DNA of 64,000 nt from Onchocerca volvulus (Eukaryota; Nematoda; Chromadorea; Rhabditida; Onchocercidae). This document shows, piece after piece, positions 10,164 to 21,625 of this stretch. Numbering within the stretch: position 1 is the stretch's first letter; every line of letters begins with the position of its first letter. A program made the translations under genes and the position numbers. Under the pieces are notes generated by a model, which was given only the letters and a program-made list of their open reading frames with translations, was not told the DNA's origin and ran no database searches. The DNA lies in assembly GCA_000499405.2 (NCBI GenBank), contig HG738137.1, forward strand, positions 3,410,001 through 3,474,000, in the 5' to 3' direction.

Positions 10164-13100
10164 ATGTTGAAAAAACATCTTTCAACAGATGGCAGTGTGG
10201 CAAATGAATCATCTGACATGGTAATGGTTGCGGATATCCGTTCTACGGATGGCAAGCATCACCGTGTGGTATTTGATCGTTCCAGAAAATTCATCAAATT
10301 CACATTAACTGAGTGAGTTTGATTCGACTTTTACTTGAAATATGCCTGACTATTTATGGATTGATTGTTCTCTGCTCAGTAGCAAGTCAACTCATTTAGA
10401 AGAACATTGAGATGGATGCAGGAAATCCAGAAAATTTTCCACGAAGTATGATCCTTTAATCAATTTTAAGAGGTGCTGAGGAGAAACAACAAAGTATGTT
10501 GAAAGATCTAAATGAATTAATTTGTGTACGTGGAACGCCAATTATTATGAGACGAGGGCTGCCGTTCGATTTGAATAAAGTAAGCATTGCTTTCGTGGCA
10601 TGTTATTTTACTGAAACTGATACAGAATTGTTGATGGATTTACAATAATCTATTTTTTTCTCTGTCGTTTAGGAATAGATATTTCAAGAATTTTTATCAA
10701 GTGTTTTCACATTTCACTTTAAATTTTGCTCTTATAGTTTTTTCATAATTAGAATCGATACTGTAAACAACATTTAATTATCAGTAAAAGTTTCGGAAAT
10801 ATTTAATTAGTCTTCGAACTGATCCCAAAGCATTTATACTATGATTCTCGATGCTGTGATTGACAGCTCTTGTGATGAGTATTTTGCTCATTATTTTGGA
10901 TAAGAAAAACTTACATTTTCGATCAGAAAATAAAAATTCAATATCTGAATATTTACAGAACGCTTGCAGGATTTCGGTCAAGTCCAAATTATCATCATTC
11001 AACTTCACAGAAAAATATGCTGAAATTGTTTCTCCATTTGTATGACTGAATACAATCTATACCGGTTTCAAATTTTTGCAGAATGCGAAACAAGTCGATA
11101 CTCCAAATCATTTGTACTTTTATTTTGCTGAAAAAAGAAGAAAACGTCATTGGCGTATCCGTACAGTTATCGCTTTATTTACTACTACCACTGATAAAAA
11201 GTTATGGTTGAGTGTTTTGGATTCTTCTCTTCATGGTATGCAGTAAATAACATTAAAACTACTTTTTTAAATTTCACTGCATGTTTAATGGAAGTGACTA
11301 AATTCGTTTGAAAAATTGATGATTTGGAGCAAATAAATAAGAAGCTTTTCCCAGTATTTCGTCAGAAAATTTTGTTTATTTTTATTTGGAAATTCAAGAA
11401 AATTTGTTTTTTTGTATTTCAGAACTGGTGCAAAGGCCAAAAGCGTTGTTGATATTTGTGAATCCATTTGGTGGTAAAGGCAAAGCCAAAAAAATTTATT
11501 CAGAACAGGTAAGATTTACTTGATTGGATCTTCAAAAAAAAAAAAGTCAGATAAGTTTTATGGTTGTGAAATCATTATCATTTATACATCCTTCTTTGCT
11601 TTTTGTTGTTATTTTTGCTTTTTAGAAAAGCGAAACATTATTCTTTCGATGGATGAATTTATTTAAATTTTTAAAATCGCTTGCTTTTAATAATTTGTCA
11701 ACTTTTTATAATCTTTTGATGGCTCTGCTATTCTCTAGACTTTACCATTTAATAATGTAAATTGAAATCTCAAAGTATACTTATTTTAATATGAATAGAT
11801 GAATTTAACATAAAGGATTTCAGGTGGCCAAAATTTTGGAAATGGCTGATATCCATTGTGATGTAGTAATGACACAGCGAGCAAATCACGCTTTTGATTA
11901 CCTTAAGCAACTGGATTTTTTACAGTGGAAAAAAATTGATGGTGTTGTTTCTGTGGGTGGTGATGGTCTCTTCAATGAGTGTCTCTCTGCTATTGTTTGC
12001 AGGTATACTTACAATTTCAAAAATAAATCTATGCATATAAGATACATACTCAGCATTGTTTTTATATCCAAAATCTCTGGTCATTATATCTTTGGTAATG
12101 CAGTCACTGTTATTGGTAACTGGAGTTTGATTTAGTGACAGCGTAATAATCGAACTTTTGTTTTCTGGGCAAGAAATGACTTCTGGAAACTGTACTAAAT
12201 ATAATTTTTTAAAGAAATCTTAACATAAAAATAATGAGTGTTTCTCTAGAGAACTTTTCCGAATATAAACAGATGATGCTTTATGTTAAATCGGATTTTA
12301 AGTAAATTTAGATTATATTAATCGAGTTTATCGGTTTCATAACACAAATTTAGTTGGGAATTTGTTTTTATTTAGATCAGACTGTTATCTTTTTATATTC
12401 AAATGCAAGTCTTTGTGAATAATATCACCCTTTTTTATTTTTATGCATTTACACAAATTTTTCATCTATTTTTTCATATTCATTTATTTGACTCCGCAAG
12501 TTTCTTTCTCTGAATACTTGCACTTTTTTTATAAGTATAAACACAGTGTACCAAGAAATTTATTTACTGAAATATGAAATGAGTTTCTGAAATTATGTCA
12601 TTTTTGTATATCATTTTTCATTGGACATTAATCTTCGCTATGTAAAATTCTCCAAATTATGACTAATATTTTCGAAATTTTCAGAACACAAGAGGAAGCA
12701 GGAAAAGATATATCTGATGTCAACATTGATATCCTAGAGACGCCACGAATGTGTTTTGGTATAATTGGTGCTGGTTCTGCAAATTCCATTGTTTCTTCTG
12801 TTCATGGCACTGATGACTGCCCAACTGCTGCTATACATATTGCGCTGGGTAGATTTTTAGAGAGTTCCTTTCTGAATTAAAAACATGATGATTGTTTTTC
12901 CCGATTTTATTGCAAAAAGTTCGGTTTTTTCTTTCAACTTCGAATGCAATTTTTGCTACAAACATGGGAATAATCAATAAAAAGTTAAGATTTTGGGGAA
13001 GAACTGGAGAACTTCTGTAATTATCAAAGATTAAACCTTTGTTTATCATTTAATAGAAACTTTCATGAAATTATTTCCATTTCTTAATCTATTTTAGGTA

Positions 13101-15093
13101 ACAAATGTTCGATAGATGTGTGCACAGTCCATAAAGGGGATGATCTCATGCGAATATCTGCAAATGCAATATCATATGGTTGGCTTGGTGATGTTTTAGC
13201 CGATTCTGAAAGATACAGATGGATGGGACCTCTGAGATATCAATATTCCGGTATGTTTTGGGTTTGATGAGATTAAATTTTATATTCTCGTTTGCTCATA
13301 GGAATTTTTTTAATTATGCTTAACATATATAGTTTCATTTCATGTTGCATGTTTCAGCTTTACGAACAACAGTCCGTAATCCTGCTTATTTTGGTCGTGT
13401 ATCGTTCAGCTTGATCTCAGAAGCTGCCGAAAAGAACGATTTAAGTATTTTGCCCAAATGCACGAGTCCATGTTGCATCTGCGATAAGTGAGTTTTAAAT
13501 TATGAGTTTTATGAATTGTGAGTTTTAAAATATTTTTCTATCTTATATATATATATATATATATCATTGAAAATCTATATTTATGAAAAGTCCTAAATAT
13601 CGATTTTCAAAAATAGATGTAAGATAGAAAAAATATTCGTGCTTGTCACTTAACATTCATACTTTCCACTTTATTTGAATTATCCTTACATCTGTTTGCA
13701 TTCGTAGGCTTTCTGTTTCCTTTCCGTCTATAATTAGATCCATATATGAAGCAAGATCATATTTACTATTTTTGTGCAATTAGAGGCATATTTCGTAATA
13801 TGAAGTTAAAACCCAAATTCGTGTAAAGCACTTTCGAATTTTTACGAATCTTTGTATCTCTTTTTTTATTGACTGTTTATTTTTATGCTAAATGCTTTAT
13901 CTATGAATGTGAGTACAAAAAAAGAATCCCCAAAATTGTAGGAGCTTCCGAAATCGTTTTTATCAAATAATCTAATCACGAATTGTGATTAACATTTTTT
14001 TCAGAAGTGTTGAAGCTGATAAGAACTATCCATTTCATTTGCAAACTGAATTTTCCCATATCATTTGTTGCGTAGTTCCATGTGTTAGTCCATTTACACC
14101 ATATGGATTGGCTCCGTTCACTGGCATTGGTGATGGAAGCATGGATTTAGCTCTAATTCCACGAATTTCGCGATGTTCCAATTTGTCATTTATTCGAAAA
14201 GTTGCAATGAGTGGACCGAAAAATGTTTTATCGATGGGCAACAAACTGAATGTTTTTCGAGTTGCTCGGTGGGCATTCACCCCTGCTTCTTTGCTTGAAA
14301 ATGTGACTGCTAATGATTCCTCCGATGCAGTTGATGGTCAAGGCTCGTGGAATCTGGATGGAGGTTGGTTCTTTGATTTTACAGTTTCCTTTTATTTTGA
14401 TGACAACTTTCTATTAGAGTGGTCCTTTGTTTTTTGGAATTTTAGCGATTAAAATTGGCCATTTATTTGCATTATTATTTTTCCAATTTTCAAATCAAAT
14501 CATTATTCTTTATTTTTTTTCTCCCTCATTCCTTTCATTAAGTGCAAGTTATTCGAATGTAATAGCACAGATTAGAGTAGCAAATAAAGTTTATATGTCG
14601 CTATGGATTTAAGTCTAAAAATCGTTTATGTTTATTCTTAATTTCTTTTGGAAACTTATAGGAATTTCTTTCCCTTTAAAAATATCTTATCATTCTAATT
14701 TTTCATTTCCATATTTTTTATATTATTATTAGAGGAAATTCACTTTGTTTGCTTATTCTATCATAAGTATAAGAAAATTGATCTGGACGGAAAAAAGTAG
14801 ACCCTTTAATGTTAATATTTTGATTTTCAGAAATATTGCCACAACCAAAAGATGCTACATTCCAGTTCAGGTACGTTTTTTTTCAAGAAATTTCATGCTC
14901 AAGATAATTTTCGAAAAGAATTCCCATCTCATTTTTTTATATAATGCTTCTTATTGTTCTTAGGTTGCATCCTCGGTTAATAAAATACTTCGGACGTGAA
15001 GTTGATCTAAATGCTCCTGTAAAGCGAACTGGTTGTTGCAGACGAGATTATAAAAAGCTATCGAATATTGTTCGAATACAATTGAGCCAATAA
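10164..15093 (+). CDS. Ceramide kinase, complete 11-exon gene
   Basis: Phosphorylates ceramide to ceramide-1-phosphate. Exons: 10164-10312, 10471-10579, 11082-11235, 11423-11508, 11824-12002, 12685-12848, 13098-13250, 13358-13487, 14005-14363, 14831-14870, 14964-15093 (TAA). All are GT-AG and in phase: 550 residues against 537 in human CERK. Residues 1-137 correspond to the N-terminal PH-like region. The kinase core follows: NPFGGKGKAKK (150-160), VSVGGDGLFNE with the GGDG nucleotide-binding motif at 211-214, GIIGAGSANS, and YGWLGDVLADSERYRWMGPLRY. The CERK hallmark CxxxCxxC is present at C366/C370/C373, separating it from sphingosine kinases. WNLDGE near residue 494 matches the late WNCDGE block. 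An acceptor (CTTACAG) ends at 10149, so bases 10150-10163 form a very short leader, probably trans-spliced. A poly(A) signal AATAAA is at 15123-15128. C. elegans has one such gene (T10B11.2, from memory). Confidence 0.92.
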
Positions 15094-15224
15094 TCTCTGT
15101 TTCTAGCAAACATGTATTTGTTAATAAATATCGAACCAATTTTGGATGAATAGAGGTTTTTTTTGGTGGTCGTTCATTTTTTTTTTTCTTTTTGTTTTTA
15201 TGAATCTCGCTTTCTTTTGTTACG

Positions 15225-15284
15225 AAAAAATAAATGAAACAAAGGTTGAAATATAGTTTTCAACTTTTGTTTCATTTATTTTTC
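15225..15284. repeat. Long hairpin just after ceramide kinase, carrying AATAAA in both orientations
   Basis: The left arm is at 15225-15251, the loop is six bases, and the right arm is at 15258-15284. Arms are 27 bp with one G-T pair and one end mismatch. The left arm contains AATAAA; the right arm contains its reverse complement. It starts 132 bases after the ceramide kinase stop. It could act as a bidirectional 3'-end or roadblock element, or be a tiny inverted-repeat insertion. Confidence 0.6.
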
Positions 15285-17318
15285 CGTTGAAAGCCATATT
15301 TCAACTAAATCAGAAGAATTTCACACGAAGTTCGGGAGAAGGTGGAAAATAGATGGAAGAGTTGAGTGATAAGAAATTTATTTTGAAATCTATTCGCATT
15401 ATTTCCATAAATATCGATGGAGCAAATAACTTGTGCTAATGATACCATCCTCTGGATACTTTAATTTGTCTATTCATTTTAATATATAAATTTATTAGTT
15501 TATCCATTACAAAGAAAATTCAGTTCCATGTTTTATTTTACACTGTTTTTAGTCGATAAAAAATATTGAAATTTTGTTAGGATTTTTGAAGCTTTAATGG
15601 CATATATATTACTTTGATTTTTATAATTTGAGCAGGTATATTTATTATTTTAACATTCTATGACAGTTTTTCTTTGATTCATTTTGAAGCATAAAGTTTG
15701 TCGCTTAATTATATATTTTATGGTAAATTATATAGTACGCTTCTCTTCTCGAAATCGTTGCCTATTTTCAACAAGTCGTGTCTTTATTTTCAAGTGCTGA
15801 TTTATTGCTGTTTCCTATCGAAAGATTTCACTAACTAAATATTCTAAAAAATTTGCTGGATAAATATTTTCTTAGACTGTCGCTAGTTGGTTTCTTTGTT
15901 TTTATCTTAATCGTCTTTCCAAACTTGCCTCACTCATTTTATATTGAGGTGAATTTTCTATATATAACTATTTTATATTATGCATAATATTTTTATAGAA
16001 ACATTTTCGAGTTTCGAATTTATATTATATTATATATAGGAGTCAGCATTATCTATGATTTTTTTTATACATACTGCGTTAACGAAAATGTTCATCTCAC
16101 TATTGTGTTCTGGCTTGCTCTTTGCATTAGGAAGACTTGTTAATGAAGAATTTAATTGTGCTAGGTGTATTTATTCCATTGTTCATTTGATACAATGCAA
16201 AGATGGATCTATATTACTTCACTTAGCTTCAATTAAACATTTTAATAAATTTGTGTTTTGATTTATAATATTCTGATTCTACACCGCATATATATATTTC
16301 TCATAATAAAAATTATCATGAATGTGACAATATGTTAATGGCATAAAGATTGTAAATATTTATCTGTAATACTTACTGTAAGTGAATGTTCTGGAAAGCG
16401 ATTAAAAAATGGTAAGCGAATATCAAATATTTCAGCTGTTTTCAATAAAATCTATTTAAAAGGTAAGTATCTTACGTAATCAGCCATTTGCATACAATTT
16501 CTGAAGAGTTGTTTTTGATGAACCGTTCTTCTTCAACTTATTGCGCAACTGGTTTTCGACAAAGTAGCGTGAAGTTTCTGCGCGATTTCAGTTGGAGTGC
16601 TAAAGTAAATTTAAAATTTGATATTTTACTAATGATCTCTTTTTTAATTTGCTGAGGTTTGAATTAATAAAACTTCCTAATTTTTCGAGAGGAATGGGCG
16701 TTAGTCTATTTCCTGTATCCATACTGTTTATATTGCAGAACTGCCAAGTTGTTTATGGAATTTCTGGGCTTTGTAAGTTAACTCACCTCAATGGTTTCAA
16801 TTAATTTTGGTCAGTATAGAAAAGTTATTGTAATTGATTTTAAGTATTATACTCTTTTTTAAATTGGTTCCAGCATATGATGTTTTTTTCAAATTGTGTG
16901 AACCAGTACAACTTATAGTTGGTTGGTGATTGTGATACAGCACTGGAGAATCTCAAACCTATAGTTGCGCTTACATTACATTTTACTGAAGGTTCCACCA
17001 AAACATACGAATTTACTGAGAAAGAAGTAATTGAATTTTTCTACAGTATAAAATGAGCTCTTAAATTTCGGGATATTATAAAGTAGTACAATTTTGAATT
17101 AATCTTGAGTTCCTGCTTTATCTTCAAAAGAATTAAGGCATTTAAATTTTCTTAAATTGATTGAGAGTTATGTTGAAATTATTTCCCAGAGTTTATAGGA
17201 GCAAATAGTGAAATAAGCGAACCTTCGCTTTTATTGATTCTAAATTTCTGTCTTTTATAGTTGAAACGTTTTATTGGCGATTTAGAAGCAGTCCAGCAAA
17301 AATTTAATCAAGGGTAAA
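15285..17318. other. Intergenic region between ceramide kinase and DHODH
   Basis: No coding exon is supported. Acceptors near 17282 (GATTTAG) and 17298 (GTCCAG) precede the DHODH start codon by 20-36 bases and are candidate spliced-leader sites. The 16055-16261 open frame is hydrophobic and unsupported. The 2.2 kb gap argues against an operon with ceramide kinase. Confidence 0.5.
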
Positions 17319-19702
17319 ATGTATCCAAAATTATCACCAGGGTGAGTGCTTTTGAATTTATTTCAAAGCTGTTAAGCTATATTTCGTAGTAACGAAGATT
17401 TTTTTTGTTTTTTGGAATCAATGACTTTCAATTTTTCTTTTCTTTTTTTTTTTTTTTTATTTTTTTTTCATTTAAGATATATTACGAAGTCAACTGCCAT
17501 TATTCTTTCATCTTCCACGTTGTTATATGGATTTACCGAATATATAACAGGAAATGAAGTCTTTCAACGGAAACAAGTAAATATTTTGCTTCTAAATTTA
17601 ATTTTTCTGAGAAAAGTGAAAGTTTTCCAAAAAACTTAGAGTTTATGAGAAATGCGTGGTCGCTGAAATATTGAAATTTCATGGCTAGAATTAAAATTTC
17701 AGTTTATGCCATTATTGCATTGCATGTTAAAACCAGAATTGATAGCGCAATTCAATATTTATTTGGCAAAGTATCGTTTGTTACCGCCATTCAGTCACAG
17801 CTATCGGGAATATCCGGAGCTTAATTGTAAGGTTATGAATATGCAGTTCAAGAATCCACTTGGATTAGCTGCCGGCTTTGATAAAGGCAAGAGATTTTTG
17901 ATTTTTCAAATGCTTTAATAAGGAATTCGTATACACCGGATGTAATAAATACTTTTATTTTACCAATAATATGGATGGAATATCTTACATAAGTAGTTGC
18001 TAATAGTTGTATAATTTGAACGGAAACAATTTCTCGAAATATCTGTCTTGCTCAAGAAAAATCCATTAATTTTCTTATTTAGAGTTATAAATCCGTTATT
18101 CCAGTTCCTTTTTCTAGACGCTGAAGCAATAGATGGTTTACGAAAAAGTGGTTTTGGTTTTATTGAAGTAGGTACAGTAACACCATTGCCACAAAAAAAG
18201 GATTCAGATTCAATGGTTAGACGTTTATCCGGAGATGAAGTGAGTTTTTTCCAATTTCATTTCAGTGAAATCATGCAAAACAAAAATTTTGGGGAGAAAA
18301 AAATACAGAATGTAGTTTTATGCGGAATTTGTTGTTTTTCCCTAGTCATTTTAATCATTGACGGACATTTGATGAAGAATGATGCTTTTCGAGTTTCAAA
18401 ACCCATTTCACATTTTCAGTTTATTCCAGCATGATTCCATAACACTGGAATTTTTTCTAACATTGAATAAAATCATTTAAAAATAGGAAGGAATTTCAAA
18501 TTTTATTAGAAATATAATATAGTTAATAAATAATTGTTTTGAATGAATTCTATATATTTTTTTATACGAAATATATGATTTTCTCAAAAAGTAGCGGGAT
18601 ATTTTCGATTTTGAGAAAATTCATTCATTATTGAGTAAATCAATGTCTTCTGAAATTTCCGAGCATAATTTTATTATTTTTGCGTACATTTCAGGGATAT
18701 ATAAGTCGCGGTAAATTTAAAAGTGCAGGATTGGGTAATGTATATTTGTTTGTTAAAAAAGCTTATGATCGAAATGCTGTTGTCCCGCTTGGTGTAAATA
18801 TTGGCAGAAATGCAGTTCGTAATTCAGATTTTTGATATGTTTTTCTGCGACTTTTTTTAGTATATCTTAGGAAAAAAGTTAGATGACATTGTCAATTTCA
18901 TATTTTTTTTGCACATTCCTGATTTTTGATTATATATGTGTTTGTTTTGATATTTCGGTTTTTAAAACTTTAGCTAATTTTGGATATCACAATTAATTTT
19001 TTCAAATATGAGTCTGTTTTGATAATATTTTTGAATCTGTAGGGAATGAAGAATCTTGTTTGGTTTTTGTTTATAGATTCTCCTCTTTGCATCAAGTTTA
19101 GGTTCATGTTTTTATGAAGTTAAGTCTGTAAATCAAAGCAATATCCACCTTCAAACCCCTAGTTTTACACAAAATAGTTCTGCTGTTAATATTTAATGGG
19201 AAGACAAGCGTTAAGTTCCAGATATATGCACCATTAAATATTCAACACTTCTTTTTTTTGTAGATAATTCTCACCTTTTACTGGATGAGGCTTCTGGCAA
19301 ATTAAGATTCTTTATTTTCAGGGATTTAATAGGCTTAAAGCGGATTACAATCTTGGTACTTATTATTTTGGTCCTTTTTGTAATTATTTGGTTGTGAATT
19401 TCGGCAGCCAAGCTGGCCTGGAAACAATTATTGATCTGGAAATTGTCAGTAAATCTCTTCATTTTAGCACTTTCTAATTTTTTAATTTTTTTTTTATTAA
19501 TAACTAAGTGATGTTTTAGGCGTTACAAGGCGTGACTTCTGCTGTTAACCAAATGATACAGGCCAATGAACCTCCGCCGAAAATTCTGATCAAAATTCCG
19601 CCTGATTTATTGATCGCAGACTTAAAAACAATCATCAAAGTATGTTTTTTTGGTTTTGTCTTCGACTTTTGCATCTGTAAGCTCAAAGCTCTGAAAAAGA
19701 AA

Positions 19703-19735
<33 letters not shown>

Positions 19736-21625
19736 AACGAATCTAGAATCATGTATTTTATTTACAAAATATTTTTTTTCTTATATTTTGCTTTGCACGA
19801 ATTCTTCTGTCAATAAAATAATAATTTAAAGATAGCACTAAATAAACAATATAATATAAATGGCATCATAATTTCGAATTCCACCACCAATCATCCGAAG
19901 AATCTCCGAACTGTGCTGCAAGACGATGATTTTTTAAGTGGCAAGCCACTGCGAAATTTAAGTACAGATTGTATACATAATGTTTACAGGTATCTTTAAA
20001 TATTTTTTGGAACCGAGATTAGTATTATTGAGGTACTGTCTTTTTTAAAATTATTCGAATATTTATTAGAAATAAAAACTGAAAGTAAAACATGAAAAGT
20101 ATGAGTGCAATTTAATTTAGTTCACTAGCGTTGCTATAATTTGTATGATTTCTTGGAAATTATTAGAATCTTCATTTTAATGTATCATGGTATATTCTCT
20201 TAGAATATTTTAATTCAGTTAAGTTTTGTAGTTTATCACATGGTAAGATCCCGATTATTGGATGTGGCGGTATATCATCCGGTCAAGATGCATACGAGAA
20301 AATTCGAGCTGGAGCAAGTCTGTTGCAGCTTTATTCATCACTTCTTTATCAAGGTAGGATGTAAAATTATAGATGTTTAAACTGTACGCAGCTTCATTTT
20401 CGTAATGAAAATTTACAGTCGAATTATCTGTCTGATCCCTTGTTCTCGATTTATGAGAAATGTTATTGATAATATATTGCTTCCAAATGTCAGTCTACTT
20501 ATAGCATTTCATAAAAGATATCCAAATCACTGATTATTTTTATCGCCGTGATACAGCTACTTTTTGCAGTGTAGTGTTTAGTTGTTCTTTGAGTACTCAA
20601 ATTTCACTGAGAAAGAGCTTGGATGCATTTGTTATCTGTTGTGGCAAACAATTTTTTATTAAATTGGCTATTAGTTATTTTATAGCTATTTGGTATTTGC
20701 TTTCAAATTTGTTTCGTTATTATCATAACAATCCTTTGCCGTGTGGGATATCTGCTACAAAAACAAAATTATGATATAAAATGGCATTTCCATTAGGGAG
20801 CATAGAATATTATCATTTCTTTATTGTTAGTTTTAAATTACTAGTATGAATTCGAATAAATTTTTTTTTTTTAAAAAAAGTGATTCATTCTCCATATCTG
20901 AAAATTTTTATATGCGACAGATTTTCTGAAATTTCCAATTTCGGTTATCGATTTTTGTAGCCTCATATCTTTTCCTGGCCAGACTTAGCATAATTCCAAT
21001 AATTTTAAAAGTAATTTTCAATGCTTGTGAAGGATCGAAAAACTTGAAAGAGTCAAAAAATTTCAAAGGAAAAAAAAACATTTAACTAATGGAAATTCAT
21101 AATTGGCGTATATTGTCGGCAACATTTGTCTGCAGCTTTACTTCAGTTTGCAGTCAATTTAATACATGAACATACGATATGTTCTGGGAAAGCTAGGAAA
21201 AATTAGTTTTGAGCTTCTGTGCTTTCCGAGCTCCTTCTTTCCAGTATCTTTCCTCAACTTTTAGTCCGTGATCCCCTTCCTTTTTATCCAATAAAAAATT
21301 GTAATTGTAGAAATTTTTTAAATAATGATTTGTGGGAATATTACATATTTGTTAAAAGGAGTTCAAGTACATATGTCGATTAATGAAACTTATGGGTTTT
21401 AAATTTCATCAACTTTTTGATTTTGTTCCTACATTTTTGCTTTTTTTAAAATTTCCTAAAATTTCAAAGAAATCCGCACGAAAAAACAAGTGCAATCGTT
21501 TTAATGAAGGCTTTCTTCCAGGTTTTCCAGTTGTAGGACGAATAAAACGAGAATTGGTGGAATGCCTTGCTCGGGATGGTTTTCGTAATATTTCTGAAGC
21601 TGTTGGCGCTGATCATAGAAAATAA
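17319..21625 (+). CDS. dhod-1: Dihydroorotate dehydrogenase, class 2 (mitochondrial), with degraded substrate site
   Basis: DHODH oxidises dihydroorotate to orotate at the inner mitochondrial membrane, feeding ubiquinone. Ten exons: 17319-17341, 17477-17576, 17703-17886, 18118-18239, 18695-18814, 19322-19444, 19520-19639, 19832-19989, 20232-20353, 21522-21625 (TAA); phase is kept, 391 residues (human 395). The N-terminal membrane helix (residues 13-26) and quinone-tunnel helices are present. FMN-side motifs are kept: [18 protein letters not shown] (176-182), K249 in [31 protein letters not shown]. Substrate-side motifs are not: the human RYGFNSHG is RGKFKSAG (the N145 equivalent is K152), and NVSSPNTAGL is NFGSQAGL (209-216) with two residues deleted, losing the N217/T218 equivalents and disturbing the catalytic serine. 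Intron 3 uses a GC donor. Poly(A) signal at 21859-21864. Family certain; activity doubtful. Confidence 0.88.
17887..18117 (+). other. GC-AG intron (intron 3 of DHODH)
   Basis: The donor reads AAAG/GCAAGA and the acceptor TTTCTAG/AC. Joining here restores [12 protein letters not shown], which lines up without gaps with human GFDKHGEAVDGL. No in-phase GT donor is available before the reading frame diverges, so the GC donor is required. Confidence 0.75.

Noticed and set aside
16055..16261. Secreted or membrane small protein
   Set aside because: It is a hydrophobic frame in AT-rich DNA, without homology or splice context.
10164..21625. Ceramide kinase and DHODH as an operon
   Set aside because: They share a strand, but 2.2 kb and a poly(A) signal plus hairpin separate them. 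Nematode operon genes are usually about 100-400 bases apart.
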